A stretch of 64,000 bases of DNA from Calothrix sp. PCC 7103 (GCF_000331305.1 NZ_KB217478.1:5677595-5741594); one strand, 5' to 3'. Shown: positions 26,342 through 38,240, counted from the stretch's first letter. The notes: generated by a model from the letters alone, not told the origin. Translations and numbers: made by a program.

Positions 26342-27913
26342 TTATTCGCTTATAGCAGGTGCCTTAAGCGAAACAGCAGGTGATTCTTTTTGTGCTATCG
26401 TAGGCACTGAATCACGTAATCTTGCGGTTAGCTGTATTGTGGTTGAATCGTAAACTTGGGTTAACATCTTAGGATATAAACCAATTCCGATAATCGGTAC
26501 CAACAAGCAAGCAATAATGAAAATTTCGCGCGGTTCAGCATCAATAAGGTTTTGATGCGATACGAGTTCCTCGTTTTCCTTACCGTAGAAAATCTCGCGC
26601 AGCATCGATAGCAAGTAAATTGGGGTAAGAATAACACCAATTGCCATCAAAAAGATTACAATCACTTTAAAAGTTGGGCTATAAGCATCGCTAGTTGCGA
26701 AACCAACAAATACCATCAATTCCGCAACGAAACCGCTCATTCCAGGCAATGCTAAAGATGCCAGCGAACAAGTTGTAAACATCGCGAAAATTCTACCCAT
26801 ACGCTTACCAACACCACCCATCTCATCAAGCATCAGCGTGTGAGTACGGTCGTATGTGGCGCCAACAAGGAAGAATAAACTAGCCCCTATTAAACCATGA
26901 GATATCATTTGGAGTACGGCGCCATTTAAACCCAAATCGGTAAATGTAGCAATACCAATAGTTACAAACCCCATGTGCGAAATCGAAGAATAGGCGATTT
27001 TACGCTTAAGGTTACGTTGGGCAAACGATGTTAAAGCAGCGTAGATAATATTTACGACACCTAATATCACCAGCACAGGCGCAAAATAAGCATGAGCATC
27101 AGGTAACATCTGAGCATTCATACGAATTAACGCATATCCACCCATCTTCAGCAGAATACCAGCAAGCAACATATGGACAGGTGCTGTTGCTTCACCATGA
27201 GCATCGGGTAGCCAAGTGTGGAGAGGAATGATAGGTAATTTTACCGCGTAGGCAATTAAAAAGGCGCCGTAAAGCAAAAGTTCAACATTGAGCGCATAGT
27301 CTTTAAGTCCTAACGCTTGCATATTAAATGTCACCGTATCGCCATAAAATCCCATTGTTAGGGCAGCGAGTAAAATAAACAGTGACCCACCTGCTGTGTA
27401 CAAAATAAACTTGGTTGCAGCATACTGTCTCTTCTTACCACCCCATATAGACAGCAAGAAGTACACAGGTACCAGTTCAAGTTCCCATACCAGGAAAAAC
27501 AGCAGCATATCCTGCACAGCGAATACGGCTATTTGTCCACCGTACATCGCCAAAATTAAGAAGTAAAATAGCCTTGGTTTGAGGGTTACAGGCCATGCAG
27601 CCAAAATTGCCAGCGTCGTAATAAACCCTGTCAAAATAATAAGGGGCATCGACAAGCCGTCTGCCCCTACTGACCAATTCAAATCAAGTTGTGGTACCCA
27701 AGGGTAGCTTTCAACCAGCTGCAAATCTGGATTAGAAAAATCGTATCCGGTATAAAATGCAGCAACAATCAATGCAAAATCCACCAGTCCAACGATTAGC
27801 GCGAACCAGCGTACTGTTTTGCCATCTTTATCCGGGATAATTGGTACTAGTAGCGACGCCGCAATCGGCAAAAGAATAATCGTCGTCAGCCACGGGAAAT
27901 GAGCTGTATTCAT
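26342..27913 (-). CDS. ndhD1: NAD(P)H-quinone oxidoreductase (NDH-1) chain 4
   Basis: 523 residues, about 14 membrane helices, with the MrpA/NuoM-type motifs [44 protein letters not shown] and [14 protein letters not shown]. It is an antiporter-like proton-pumping subunit of the thylakoid NDH-1 complex used in respiration and cyclic electron flow. It lies downstream of ndhF on the same strand. The pairing with ndhF1 and rbcR is the arrangement known for ndhF1/ndhD1 of Nostoc, hence the paralogue number; the number is less sure than the family. Confidence 0.95.
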   Translation of the reverse strand: MNTAHFPWLTTIILLPIAASLLVPIIPDKDGKTVRWFALIVGLVDFALIVAAFYTGYDFSNPDLQLVESYPWVPQLDLNWSVGADGLSMPLIILTGFITTLAILAAWPVTLKPRLFYFLILAMYGGQIAVFAVQDMLLFFLVWELELVPVYFLLSIWGGKKRQYAATKFILYTAGGSLFILLAALTMGFYGDTVTFNMQALGLKDYALNVELLLYGAFLIAYAVKLPIIPLHTWLPDAHGEATAPVHMLLAGILLKMGGYALIRMNAQMLPDAHAYFAPVLVILGVVNIIYAALTSFAQRNLKRKIAYSSISHMGFVTIGIATFTDLGLNGAVLQMISHGLIGASLFFLVGATYDRTHTLMLDEMGGVGKRMGRIFAMFTTCSLASLALPGMSGFVAELMVFVGFATSDAYSPTFKVIVIFLMAIGVILTPIYLLSMLREIFYGKENEELVSHQNLIDAEPREIFIIACLLVPIIGIGLYPKMLTQVYDSTTIQLTARLRDSVPTIAQKESPAVSLKAPAISE

Positions 27914-28118
27914 CGGAAGTTTTTGAGTAACGAATAATCAAGTTTCGGCTATCATCCACTAGCTATTTACTAGCAGTTTTTTTTAGCTTTCGCCCAGATT
28001 GTTAGGTTGATTTAATAAAAATGAAAAAACATGAAGGATAATTACACAATCCCCATGTTTACGTTAAGTATTATTAATATTTTTGTAGATTTGACATCTC
28101 TCGTAGGAAGTAGTAAAA

Positions 28119-28161
28119 AGCGCGCTCGTACTGAGTTTCTTCTACTCAGCACGAGCGCACT
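28119..28161. terminator. Hairpin in the ndhF1-ndhD1 gap
   Basis: AGCGCGCTCGTACTGAGT and ACTCAGCACGAGCGCACT can pair over 18 positions with two wobble pairs and a 7-base loop. It lies just after the ndhF1 stop. T- or A-runs on its flanks are short, so it may attenuate rather than end transcription into ndhD1. Confidence 0.5.
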
Positions 28162-28178
28162 TTAAACTCAGCACTTTC

Positions 28179-30269
<2,091 letters not shown>

Positions 30270-30795
30270 TGGCGCCTACTTTTAGAATTCACAGATTAAG
30301 TTATTTGTCGGAACTGTTAATAATTGTGACACACACCTTTATTCATAAAATACCCCACCAGAAAGGAATCGGGTGGGTAGTTAAGCCCAATGTGAACGAT
30401 TTTGAAGAAATTGTTGGGGTGACAAATTTTGAGTCCTGTACAATAAGACACAAATTATTTTCGTGAGATAGAAAATATTTTACTGGCACCGAAAATAAAC
30501 CTCGCGCTTGTCAAGACTCTACTTCAAACTTAACCCATGATTAAAGCTTTCTACTTGACCATCTTATCTAACCATAAATTGGACAGAAGTCTCATAACGC
30601 TTCGTGATGACAAACATTACTAATATACTTGGCATCAGCACAATGGATGATGTCACATGGGTAAAGCAACCAGTTTATTAGTAAATGAACGTCTATTTTA
30701 TCAATTTGAGATTTATATTCTATTTTTAAACGTGTTAAAAATTTGTAGTGCCACTTACATATGTAAGCACCCTGGAAAGTAAAAAGAATTGCAGG
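30270..30795. other. Intergenic, upstream of ndhF1
   Basis: 526 AT-rich bases between the thioredoxin-like gene and ndhF1. Reading frames here have poor composition and run antisense to ndhF1. It should contain the ndhF1 promoter and any RbcR operator; I could not pick out a convincing T-N11-A LysR box by eye. Confidence 0.4.
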
Positions 30796-31170
30796 CTACA
30801 TTACCTTAGCTGCTTTTGAGCTACTGTAGTTTCGGGGAGAAAGAATATAGCTTTCTTTGATTCGTTCTAAAGCATCGAGCAAATCCTCACGTCCCTTAAA
30901 TCCTTCAAGCCTTTGCCGAACCAGCCCTTGTTCAATCAAGATTAAAGTTGGTAGCGATTTCAGCCTGTACTGATTCGATAGTTTAAAATTTTCATCAGCG
31001 TTGACACCTACGAGTTTGATTTCTTTTCCACACTCTCGGCTGAACTGTAACAGTAGAGGGTGAATAATACGACATAACCCGCACCAAGGCGCCCCAAAAT
31101 TGACTAAGACAGGAACATGAGATTCTAAAACTTCTTGAGTAAATGTCCGCTCACTAACCGACAACACCAT
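30796..31170 (-). CDS. Thioredoxin-like protein with CGLC active site
   Basis: 124 residues with the thioredoxin fold: VPVLVNFGAPWCGLCRIIHP at the active site, KLVGVNADENFKLSNQYRLK and the cis-proline segment SLPTLILIEQG. The active site is Cys-Gly-Leu-Cys instead of Cys-Gly-Pro-Cys, which should change its redox potential. The C-terminal 20 residues are an extra polar tail. Such atypical thioredoxins are common in cyanobacteria; the target is unknown. It lies 178 bases downstream of nnrU on the same strand. Confidence 0.9.
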   Translation of the reverse strand: MVLSVSERTFTQEVLESHVPVLVNFGAPWCGLCRIIHPLLLQFSRECGKEIKLVGVNADENFKLSNQYRLKSLPTLILIEQGLVRQRLEGFKGREDLLDALERIKESYILSPRNYSSSKAAKVM

Positions 31171-31348
31171 GACGCCTCTACGATTTATAGGGTTTTTATA
31201 TTAAAGGTATCTCACAATCCCACACTGACCAGCAGGGCAGTGTAGGCAGTTGACTTCATCGTACATTGATTTCGCTGTATTTGATAACAGCAAACTCTGT
31301 TTTGTAATTAGTTTTGGGCCAGTCTGTCAATAGACTATGTGCTACTAT

Positions 31349-32065
31349 TCAAAACTGTATCCTACTTGTTGACACTAAGAGCAAAGGGTGCAACCACCAA
31401 AACAGCAGTACAAAAAGTGTAACGCCTAAATAGGCAGGACGGACGAATTCTTGCCACTTAAGTGACTGGCGCCCGTCAAGAATTGCTAACAATGGAATAA
31501 TACTAGTGCGTTGTTTTACCAATTCAAAAGCTTCGCCATAGCGTAATTTTAGGCGCCGATCACCGTGCCAAACAGCAAATAAATGGTGCAATATTAGACC
31601 AATCGAAGTAACGAGTGTAAAAGTTGTGCCTATCCATAGAGTATGGGCAATGCACCAAATTACCTGTCCAACCATTTGGGGGTGGCGGGTAATACGAATA
31701 ATACCTGTCTCGTACAAAAGAACTTGGGGCTTTTGAATGGCAGCAATTTCTAGTAGATTGAATGTGGCAGGATACAAGAACAAAAACGATATCGCCGATA
31801 GCACCCAAACGAATGTTTGTACCCCTGGTAGTCCTTGGACTTGCCAAAGTTGCAACCCATCATAACGGTGATTAAAAAAGTAAACAACCAATAGGACAGC
31901 CAAAGGTAGGCTGATTAAAGCAAAAATAACGCGATATAACCTTGCACCTGTATACTTTTCTGCCCACGGACGCAGTGCAGCGCCTCCGCTGTGCGCGATT
32001 GCAAATACTATTTGTAATCCAAGCATCATAAAATGACTAGGGGTTAACCAATCTGGCATCATCAC
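31349..32065 (-). CDS. NnrU family membrane protein, related to 15-cis-zeta-carotene isomerase (Z-ISO)
   Basis: 238 residues with about six membrane helices and the family hallmark IIRITRHPQMVGQVIWCIAH, plus the histidines of FAIAHSGGAALRPWAE and LILHHLFAVWHGDRRLKLRYG that may bind haem. NnrU was named from denitrifiers; the same family includes plant Z-ISO, which isomerises the 15-cis bond of zeta-carotene. In a cyanobacterium the carotenoid role is the more attractive reading but cannot be proved from sequence. It is transcribed divergently from rbcR. Confidence 0.85.
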   Translation of the reverse strand: MMMPDWLTPSHFMMLGLQIVFAIAHSGGAALRPWAEKYTGARLYRVIFALISLPLAVLLVVYFFNHRYDGLQLWQVQGLPGVQTFVWVLSAISFLFLYPATFNLLEIAAIQKPQVLLYETGIIRITRHPQMVGQVIWCIAHTLWIGTTFTLVTSIGLILHHLFAVWHGDRRLKLRYGEAFELVKQRTSIIPLLAILDGRQSLKWQEFVRPAYLGVTLFVLLFWWLHPLLLVSTSRIQF

Positions 32066-32320
32066 ACGACATACGCTCCGGTAATTTAAATCAACGCTTA
32101 TTTCAGTAGAATCAATTTCACAAAGTGTTTAAAGGGGGACAATAGTCAAGATGTTGCTTATGTTGCCTTTTTCAACCAAAGCCTCCAAGCTTAAGATGCT
32201 TAAAAACTCGTCCAGTAGAGTGGAGAATTATTTCAACCGCACTCGTTTTATAACGGGCGCCAATCCTGCACTTAATTATCAATTTTCGTTGCTCCTTTCA
32301 ACGTTTGTGTGTTGAGCCTT

Positions 32321-33331
32321 ATGTCTGACCTTCCTTTTACTCTAGATCAGTTACGTATTCTCAAAGCGATTGCCGCAGAAGGGAGCTTCAAGCGTGCCGC
32401 TGACAGTCTTTATGTTTCTCAACCTGCTGTTAGTTTGCAGGTGCAGAACTTAGAGCGTCAACTTGATGTTCCCTTATTTGACCGTGGAGGTAGACGCGCG
32501 CAATTAACCGAAGCAGGACATTTATTACTTAGCTACGGCGAAAAAATCCTTAGCTTATGTCAAGAAACATGTCGTGCTATCGATGACCTGCAAAATCTCC
32601 AAGGTGGTACCCTAATTGTCGGCGCCTCTCAAACAACAGGCACTTATTTGTTGCCACGAATGATAGGCATGTTTCGACAAAAATACCCCGATGTAGCCGT
32701 ACAATTACACGTCCACTCAACGCGACGCACAGCTTGGGGTGTCGCCAACGGACAAGTCGATTTAGCTATTATTGGTGGTGAAGTTCCTGGTGAACTTGCC
32801 GAGTCGCTAGAAACTATTTCCTACGCAGAAGACGAATTGGCATTGATTTTACCCGTATCTCATCCTTTCGCAAAACTGGAAAAAATTCAAAAAGAAGACT
32901 TATATAAATTACAATTCATTACCCTCGATTCGCAATCCACTATACGCAAGGTTATCGAACAAGTGCTATCGCGCTGTGATATCGATACACGGCGTTTTAA
33001 AATTGAAATGGAGTTGAATTCCATCGAAGCCATCAAAACAGCTGTGCAATCAGGTTTGGGAGCAGCGTTTGTTTCCACCTCGGCAATTTCTAAGGAATTG
33101 CAAATGGGAGTACTGCACCGCTCACCAATCGAAGGTGTAGTAGTCAAGCGAACGCTATGGCTAATTTTTAATCCCAACCGTTATCGTTCTAAAGCAGCAG
33201 AAGCCTTCAGCCAAGAAATTTTACCTCAATTTGCAGCACCGGGCTGGAATATGGAAGTGTTAAAATCAACACATAGAGAAATAGTGGTTGCTGCTTTAAA
33301 TGGTGAGGAGGCTGTTTTGGACGATGATTAA
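32321..33331 (+). CDS. rbcR: LysR-type regulator RbcR
   Basis: 336 residues from ATG 32321; a TTG at 32309 would add four. The N-terminal winged helix ([39 protein letters not shown]) is followed by a LysR effector domain ([20 protein letters not shown] to [19 protein letters not shown]). The sequence fits the RbcR/CbbR branch of cyanobacteria and chloroplasts (Ycf30), which controls RuBisCO and inorganic-carbon genes in response to metabolites such as 2-phosphoglycolate. The gene neighbourhood (nnrU, ndhF1, ndhD1) is the one I know for Nostoc rbcR and supports the name over the paralogues CmpR and NdhR. Confidence 0.88.
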   Translation: MSDLPFTLDQLRILKAIAAEGSFKRAADSLYVSQPAVSLQVQNLERQLDVPLFDRGGRRAQLTEAGHLLLSYGEKILSLCQETCRAIDDLQNLQGGTLIVGASQTTGTYLLPRMIGMFRQKYPDVAVQLHVHSTRRTAWGVANGQVDLAIIGGEVPGELAESLETISYAEDELALILPVSHPFAKLEKIQKEDLYKLQFITLDSQSTIRKVIEQVLSRCDIDTRRFKIEMELNSIEAIKTAVQSGLGAAFVSTSAISKELQMGVLHRSPIEGVVVKRTLWLIFNPNRYRSKAAEAFSQEILPQFAAPGWNMEVLKSTHREIVVAALNGEEAVLDDD

Positions 33332-33423
33332 GTTCGTTTTGTCATGCAGTCTGGCGCTGTAATACGGGATGCCCACGGCTGCAAGTGGGTTATCTCACGA
33401 AATATAAATGGCAATTGCTAAAT

Positions 33424-34791
33424 ATGGAAGTTTACTGCACTCGTCCGCATTGTCCACGTCCGCTAAATTATTTTGCCGACCTTGACGAAACTACTGTAAT
33501 TAGAACCGTGCAGCAGAAATACTGTACTAGTTGCGGAATGCCATTAATTTTAGCTGGACGGTATATTCCAACTAAAGTACTTGGTAGAGGTGGATTTGGT
33601 GCAGCATTTTTCGCACGTGACCGTTATACGCCAACTATGCGCTCTTGTGTAGTCAAGCAATTTTTGCCATCAACTTCTTTAAGTCCCACACAACTAAAAC
33701 TCGCGCAAGACTTATTTGAACGCGAGGCAGTGGTTTTAGAACAAATTGGCTACCAGCACGACCAAATACCTAATTTGTATGCTTACTTTCCGGTTATTGT
33801 CGAAAGTTCGCCACCTGGACGGCAAGAGCAGTATTTTTATTTAGTCCAAGAGTACATTAACGGAGTAAATCTAGAACAAGAACTAGTACAAAAAGGTCAG
33901 TTTTCTGAGCCTGATGCCGTATTTATACTGAGTTCAATTTTAAAAGTACTTGAGTTTGTTCATAACCAAGGCATCATTCACCGTGATATTAAACCCTCGA
34001 ATATCATGCGTGACACAAACGGCAAACTCTTTTTACTCGACTTTGGCGCCGTTAAATTAGTTACAAATTCTCCAACTGGAACTTTCGGCGCCTCAACGGG
34101 GATTTATTCAATAGGATTTGCACCACCCGAACAAATGTCAGGTGGTCAAGTATTTCCATCCACAGATTTATACGCTTTAGCAGTAACTATAATCATTCTC
34201 ATTACCGCTAAAGATGTTACAGAACTATTTGATTCCTACACCAATCAGTGGAAATGGCAAAATTTTGTTATCACCAGTCCGACGTTAACATCCGTTATAA
34301 ATCGAATGTTACTTCCTGCCGCAAACCAGAGGTTTCAAAGCGCCACTGACGTACTTAAAGCTCTAAGTACACCACAACAACCACAAAAACTACAACATCA
34401 AACACAACTTCAGTCTCCACAGACAGCGACACCTACGACATCAAAACGAAATTTTTCTTTACTAGAAGTATTAACAGGAGCAGGATTTAGTGGCTTTGAA
34501 GGCGGTTTAATTGCAATAGCGGTTTTCACTTTGATTAAATCTACACCAATTAGTTTATTTATATCACTACTAGTAATTAGTGCTATGATATTTGCTCAAT
34601 TTCGACGTTGGGTAGGTGGTTCAGATTTAATTATTTTACCAGTAATAACTTTACCTATAGTCCTATTTTTTCTAAGAGGTTCGCTAACCATACCTGAAGT
34701 TTTATTTTACGCGCTGATTGCTGGCTTAATAGCTATTGCGGTTACTTCACTATTCAAACTGATATATAAAGTTTTATCAATAATTTTGTAA
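33424..34791 (+). CDS. Serine/threonine protein kinase with N-terminal zinc-finger-like Cys motif and C-terminal membrane helices
   Basis: 455 residues from ATG 33424 (MEVYCTRPHCPRPLNYF), the usual start for this subtype; GTG 33385 is less likely. Residues about 4-40 have four cysteines (CTRPHC and CTSCG) forming a presumed zinc ribbon. The kinase domain follows: GRGGFGAAFFARDR, VVKQF, HRDIKPSNIMRD, FLLDFGAVKL and an APPEQMSGG segment, all catalytic residues present. After a Gln/Thr-rich linker come three or four membrane helices (about 370-450). This matches the cyanobacterial 4-Cys kinase group of unknown targets. It is transcribed in the same direction as rbcR. Confidence 0.93.
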   Translation: MEVYCTRPHCPRPLNYFADLDETTVIRTVQQKYCTSCGMPLILAGRYIPTKVLGRGGFGAAFFARDRYTPTMRSCVVKQFLPSTSLSPTQLKLAQDLFEREAVVLEQIGYQHDQIPNLYAYFPVIVESSPPGRQEQYFYLVQEYINGVNLEQELVQKGQFSEPDAVFILSSILKVLEFVHNQGIIHRDIKPSNIMRDTNGKLFLLDFGAVKLVTNSPTGTFGASTGIYSIGFAPPEQMSGGQVFPSTDLYALAVTIIILITAKDVTELFDSYTNQWKWQNFVITSPTLTSVINRMLLPAANQRFQSATDVLKALSTPQQPQKLQHQTQLQSPQTATPTTSKRNFSLLEVLTGAGFSGFEGGLIAIAVFTLIKSTPISLFISLLVISAMIFAQFRRWVGGSDLIILPVITLPIVLFFLRGSLTIPEVLFYALIAGLIAIAVTSLFKLIYKVLSIIL

Positions 34792-34892
34792 TTTTAGAAA
34801 AAATTCATAAAAATTCACGCCGTGTTGAAGACGGTGGAACTTTTGAACTATTTGTCCAACATAATTTTGCGTAGGCAAGCATCTGCTTATGA

Positions 34893-35245
34893 TATGGAAT
34901 TTGTTTCCACAACAACCCAAGCGCTAGCCCAGAAGTCGTTCCTCAATGTTCAATCAAACCAGTGCCGTTGGGGCGGAAGCAAGAGTCAAAAGTTGCTCCA
35001 TACATTGAACCATTCATCCTCCCAGCAGAATGTCCAGGTAAGGGCAACAAATTGAACATTGAGGCATTTCAATCTGGTAAGTACCCCTCGTAGCGCGCAA
35101 TTTGTTCGTAGTCGTCAAACAAAACGGGCAAATTGAGCAACTTTTAGGTGATGCATACTCTAACTTAACTTCTTCCCGAGCAGGGGCAGGAATTGATATC
35201 CCAAGCTGGGGAAAGTCAAAATTCGCTCTCCTCCAGCTGCTTTAA
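34893..35245 (+). pseudogene. Degraded coding remnants in two frames
   Basis: Frame 34893-35093 reads protein-like sequence without a start (SIKPVPLGRKQESKVAPYIE, PAECPGKGNKLNIEAFQSGK, stop). A second piece at 35108-35245, in another frame, reads VVVKQNGQIEQLLGDAYSNL and ends in a stop. Together they look like one broken gene; the 77-codon frame at 34822-35055 overlaps the first piece and looks like chance. The family is not recognised. Confidence 0.35.
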
Positions 35246-35255
35246 AACTAGAATG

Positions 35256-36005
35256 TTAGCTAGCTCGGTTAATCGACTCAGCAGGCAAGCAGATTAAATT
35301 ATCCCCTTGAGTTAATATCAAACCGCGTTGACGCAGTTTACCCATCAAACGAGTTACGGTAACACGGGTCGAACCAATTGCGCTACCAATTTGGGCATGA
35401 GTTAGAGGAAATGGCAAACAATAACCACGAATTACATCTGGGTCGGTTTCGCTCATCGCCGGCTCACCGTATTCCTCAATTAACAAGGTCAGGAAACCGA
35501 GGAGTCGGTCGATAGTGCGTCGTTGTCCCAAGGCACTCAGCCACAATAGCTTGCGTTGGTGCTGGTATCTAAAGGCGTCCATTACTTCGCGACGGAAGTG
35601 TGGCCAGTTGTCCAAGTCGTGCCAATACATCCACAACACTGCAGTTTGGTCAACGTGAGCGTAAGCTTGGAGTGTGAATGGTGACTGAGCAACTATTTCA
35701 AACGGCTGTCCGGCGCCAACAAACCCTAAGAAAGCTTCTTCAGGGGTTCGATTAATACGACGAGACGTTAACTGACTAGCAGTCGCACTAACTTGTGCAG
35801 TCCCTACCATGCGGATAGCACCTCTTTGCACCAAGTACAACAAACCAGGTCTAGCTGGAATGCGTTCATCTTTGCTAAAGGTACGACAGCGATAGTGTTC
35901 TTGTGCCCAGTCAAGAATACGTTGCCAGGTCAAGAAAGGACGTGATGCTTCTGAAAAGGAGGATGGAGATTGCATAGGTAACAAAGAGCGTTCGGCTGAA
36001 GACAA
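35256..36005 (-). CDS. Crp/Fnr-family transcriptional regulator
   Basis: 249 residues, or 239 from the inner start MQSPSSFSEASRPF. Residues about 35-150 form a cyclic-nucleotide-type beta barrel (RPGLLYLVQRGAIRMVGTAQ, EEAFLGFVGAGQPFEIV) without the phosphate-binding cassette arginine expected for cAMP binding. Residues about 190-240 form the winged helix (LTHAQIGSAIGSTRVTVTRL, MGKLRQRGLILTQGD), whose recognition helix is like that of NtcA. It is distinct from NtcA and from cAMP-responsive SyCRP1; it belongs to a conserved cyanobacterial group whose regulon I cannot name. A shared 15-mer (36139-36153) lies about 135 bases upstream. Confidence 0.85.
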   Translation of the reverse strand: MSSAERSLLPMQSPSSFSEASRPFLTWQRILDWAQEHYRCRTFSKDERIPARPGLLYLVQRGAIRMVGTAQVSATASQLTSRRINRTPEEAFLGFVGAGQPFEIVAQSPFTLQAYAHVDQTAVLWMYWHDLDNWPHFRREVMDAFRYQHQRKLLWLSALGQRRTIDRLLGFLTLLIEEYGEPAMSETDPDVIRGYCLPFPLTHAQIGSAIGSTRVTVTRLMGKLRQRGLILTQGDNLICLPAESINRAS

Positions 36006-36138
36006 AGACAGGCGTCGTCAAAAAGGTGCAAGGAGTGTCTTTGCGTTGGCATGTCAGGCTAAACACCTAACGTGCCAGCCATAACAGAGTAGAAATTAAA
36101 TTCTACTATGATTGTTATACTTCTTACTGTACAATGAT

Positions 36139-36153
36139 GGTAGTAAAATTTAC
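36139..36153. promoter_or_regulatory. 15-base motif shared with 6895-6909 (GTA-N8-TAC)
   Basis: GGTAGTAAAATTTAC is identical to the first 15 bases of the palindrome upstream of the sugar transferase, and contains GTA-N8-TAC. It lies between the Crp-type gene and the divergent ArgRS-like gene. A further imperfect palindrome, AGTAGAAATTAAATTCTACT, sits at about 36089-36108. Confidence 0.35.
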
Positions 36154-36276
36154 CCATCTTTCATCAAATTTCATGGAATTCTTATTTTTCTCCCTCTAAA
36201 TTAAAGTTATGTCAAAAGGTAGATAGCAGAAAAATGCGTTGTTTGGTATGTACAGGGGTTCTTACAAGCTTACTAT

Positions 36277-37092
36277 GTGTATAATATGATACTAGTTAGC
36301 AAATACACAGCAATTAGACAGCAAGTAAACAGTTATTTATTAAAACAATTAAGTATTTATACCAACAAAAATAAACTATTGCCGTTTGCAAGATCGGAAG
36401 TTTGGGTACGCAAAAGTAAAGAAACATGTAAAGTTTTGTATATTTCTGAAGTAGCGTTTAAAGCAGCAAAAGTATATGGAATAAGCGCTTCAGTCATTGC
36501 GTCTCAACTTGTCTCTCATTTTTGTGATTGTAACGAGAATTTTATGTTGAAGGCAGTGGCAGGTTTGATTTATATCGAAGTCTCTCCAAATGCTATAGCA
36601 GGCTGTCTACAAAGTGTGGTAGAACAACACCGCTTTCTCGCACTCCCACACTCCCCGACTCCCATACTCCCCGACTCGGACACTCCTCTATTTTTAATCC
36701 AATATGCCCACGCGCGTTGTTGTTCATTGCTGCGGCTAGCTCGGCATGAGGGGTTAATATCATTTGACCAGTCGTTACAAGTTTCTTGGTTAGACAGTCA
36801 AGGTAAATTTCGCTTCAACTCACACGAGTCACAACGTTTAATAGCGACAAGCGTGGAAATAATAGATGATTTGGTATGTACTGATGTACTTTCACCAATC
36901 TACTGGCATTCCAAAGCGTTAAATTTGACAATGGCTTTTATTTGTTTTTGGCGCCATACTCGTATTTGGGGCGAAGTGAAAAAACAACCCGAACTAGTCC
37001 AGGCGTATATAGGACTGATAGTAGTTACTCAAGAAATATTAAGATTTTTGTTAGAAGAGAAATTAAATTCCGCCGCTTGCTTTGAAATATAA
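36277..37092 (+). CDS. ArgRS-derived protein: N-terminal-like plus DALR anticodon-binding domain, no catalytic core
   Basis: 271 residues. Residues about 40-90 (FARSEVWVRKSKETCKVLYI onward) resemble the Add-1 tRNA-binding domain of arginyl-tRNA synthetase. Residues about 140-271 are a DALR anticodon-binding domain beginning LIQYAHARCCSLLRLARHEG. The HIGH and KMSKS catalytic domain of about 350 residues is missing, so it cannot charge tRNA. Proteins of this layout occur in cyanobacteria; a tRNA-binding or regulatory role is an inference. Residues about 124-136 (PHSPTPILPDSDTP) are encoded by an ACTCCCC-type tandem repeat at 36648-36689. Confidence 0.75.
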   Translation: MYNMILVSKYTAIRQQVNSYLLKQLSIYTNKNKLLPFARSEVWVRKSKETCKVLYISEVAFKAAKVYGISASVIASQLVSHFCDCNENFMLKAVAGLIYIEVSPNAIAGCLQSVVEQHRFLALPHSPTPILPDSDTPLFLIQYAHARCCSLLRLARHEGLISFDQSLQVSWLDSQGKFRFNSHESQRLIATSVEIIDDLVCTDVLSPIYWHSKALNLTMAFICFWRHTRIWGEVKKQPELVQAYIGLIVVTQEILRFLLEEKLNSAACFEI

Positions 37093-37196
37093 ATTACTAA
37101 TTGTGAATATTTTTATAAATTAGGCGAACAGGACTTAATCAACTAATTAAATAATTAGCCAAATTATTAGAAATATAAAAAGTTTTGTAAAATCTA

Positions 37197-37225
37197 TTGA
37201 CTCATTAAAAATGTCGAGATATAGT
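37197..37225 (+). promoter_or_regulatory. Near-consensus sigma-70 promoter
   Basis: TTGACT (37197-37202), a 17-base spacer and TATAGT (37220-37225). The expected start is about 37231-37233. It is followed not by a gene but by a short sequence ending in a strong terminator, which argues for a small RNA. Confidence 0.65.
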
Positions 37226-37230
37226 ATCAA

Positions 37231-37303
37231 GTGTGTGAGGAGCGAACCAGTAAGGGCACCGAGACGAAACACGGCCAGTCGTCGGTGCCCTTTCTGATTT
37301 TTT
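37231..37303 (+). ncRNA. Candidate small RNA of about 73 bases
   Basis: The sequence starts at a predicted +1 after a near-consensus promoter and contains no reading frame. It ends in a 9-pair GC-rich stem (GGGCACCGA 37254-37262, TCGGTGCCC 37282-37290, extendable inside by GAC/GTC) followed by TTTCTGATTTTTT, a classical intrinsic terminator. The unpaired 5' part contains GTGTGAGGAG (37233-37242), which is the exact complement of CUCCUCACAC, the core of the conserved cyanobacterial sRNA Yfr1, and is also Shine-Dalgarno-like. I know no described family that it fits. It could instead be only the terminator of the upstream gene, but the promoter makes that less likely. Confidence 0.6.
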
Positions 37304-37409
37304 GTAAAATGTATCTCCTTACATTAATTATTTTCAACTATAGATAAATCTGAATGGTAATGATTAATCAATCGTGATGAGTAATCATTAATCATTAACC
37401 ATTTATATG

Positions 37410-38240
37410 TTAAGCAAGAATAAACTTGTTAATAGCGGCAGCAACTCCATCATTTTCAACAGTTGGAGCAACCCAATTAGCTTCTTCTTTGACTTGCTCA
37501 GGCGCCCCACCCATAGCAACACCAGTACCAGCGTATTGCAGCATTTCGAGGTCATTAAAATTATCACCTATCGTCATCACATTGTTACTGTCAAGACCTA
37601 GCAGTTCTTCAGCTAGATATTGAACGGCTACTCCTTTATTTACTAATGGGTTAGTAGCTTCAAAAAAAGTTGCAACAGATGTAGTAAGGTAAAGTTCAGC
37701 GGGAGTATATTGACGGCGTAAATTACCCAGCAGGTTGTTTATGACATCAGTATCGTCACACAAAGCGAGAATTTTAGTTGGTTCGTTATCAAGGCATAAG
37801 CGTAAGTCTCCAACTGGAATGGGAGTAATGTTGGAACGTTTCGCGTAAATCTTTGTTTCGCGTGTTATCGAGCGCACGTAAAGTTCATCATTTATATAGA
37901 AGTGTACAGAAAGCAACTCGCGCAGTTCTGGTTGCTCGAAATAATCAAGTAACTGTATTGCGGTTGCGCGGTTAACTGGATAATGTCGATGGATTTTATT
38001 TGAAGCTGGATCTTGTATCCAGGCGCCTTGATAAGCTATGAGTGGTAACGTCGAACCAATTTCGAGATGGAATCGTAACGCGGAACGATACATCCTACCC
38101 GTCGCGACAGCAACTTGAACTCCGTGAGCTTTGGCTTCAAAGATAGCATTTTTCACTGCTTGACTGATTTTGTTCGAGTGTCCGGCAATTGTGCCGTCAA
38201 TATCTACTACTAGTAGCTTGATATCTGTTTTTGAGTGCAT
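37410..38240 (-). CDS. Cof-type HAD-IIB phosphatase
   Basis: 276 residues. HAD motif I is LLVVDIDGTIAGHS (DxDGT), motif II lies in VAVATGR, motif III is a Lys near ATNPLVNKGVAVQYL and motif IV is VMTIGDNFNDLEML. The cap between residues about 85 and 190 is the C2B type of the Cof family. Members dephosphorylate sugar phosphates, nucleotides or pyridoxal phosphate; the substrate cannot be told. Standing alone, it ends 107 bases from the candidate small RNA on the other strand. Confidence 0.9.
   Translation of the reverse strand: MHSKTDIKLLVVDIDGTIAGHSNKISQAVKNAIFEAKAHGVQVAVATGRMYRSALRFHLEIGSTLPLIAYQGAWIQDPASNKIHRHYPVNRATAIQLLDYFEQPELRELLSVHFYINDELYVRSITRETKIYAKRSNITPIPVGDLRLCLDNEPTKILALCDDTDVINNLLGNLRRQYTPAELYLTTSVATFFEATNPLVNKGVAVQYLAEELLGLDSNNVMTIGDNFNDLEMLQYAGTGVAMGGAPEQVKEEANWVAPTVENDGVAAAINKFILA

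Noticed and set aside
34822-35055. 77-codon frame
   Set aside because: A different frame of the same stretch reads more protein-like, and both seem to be remnants rather than a gene.
37231-37303. Yfr1 itself on the reverse strand
   Set aside because: The reverse strand has CUCCUCACAC, but lacks the 3' stem-loop terminator and a promoter; the promoter and T-tail are on the forward strand.
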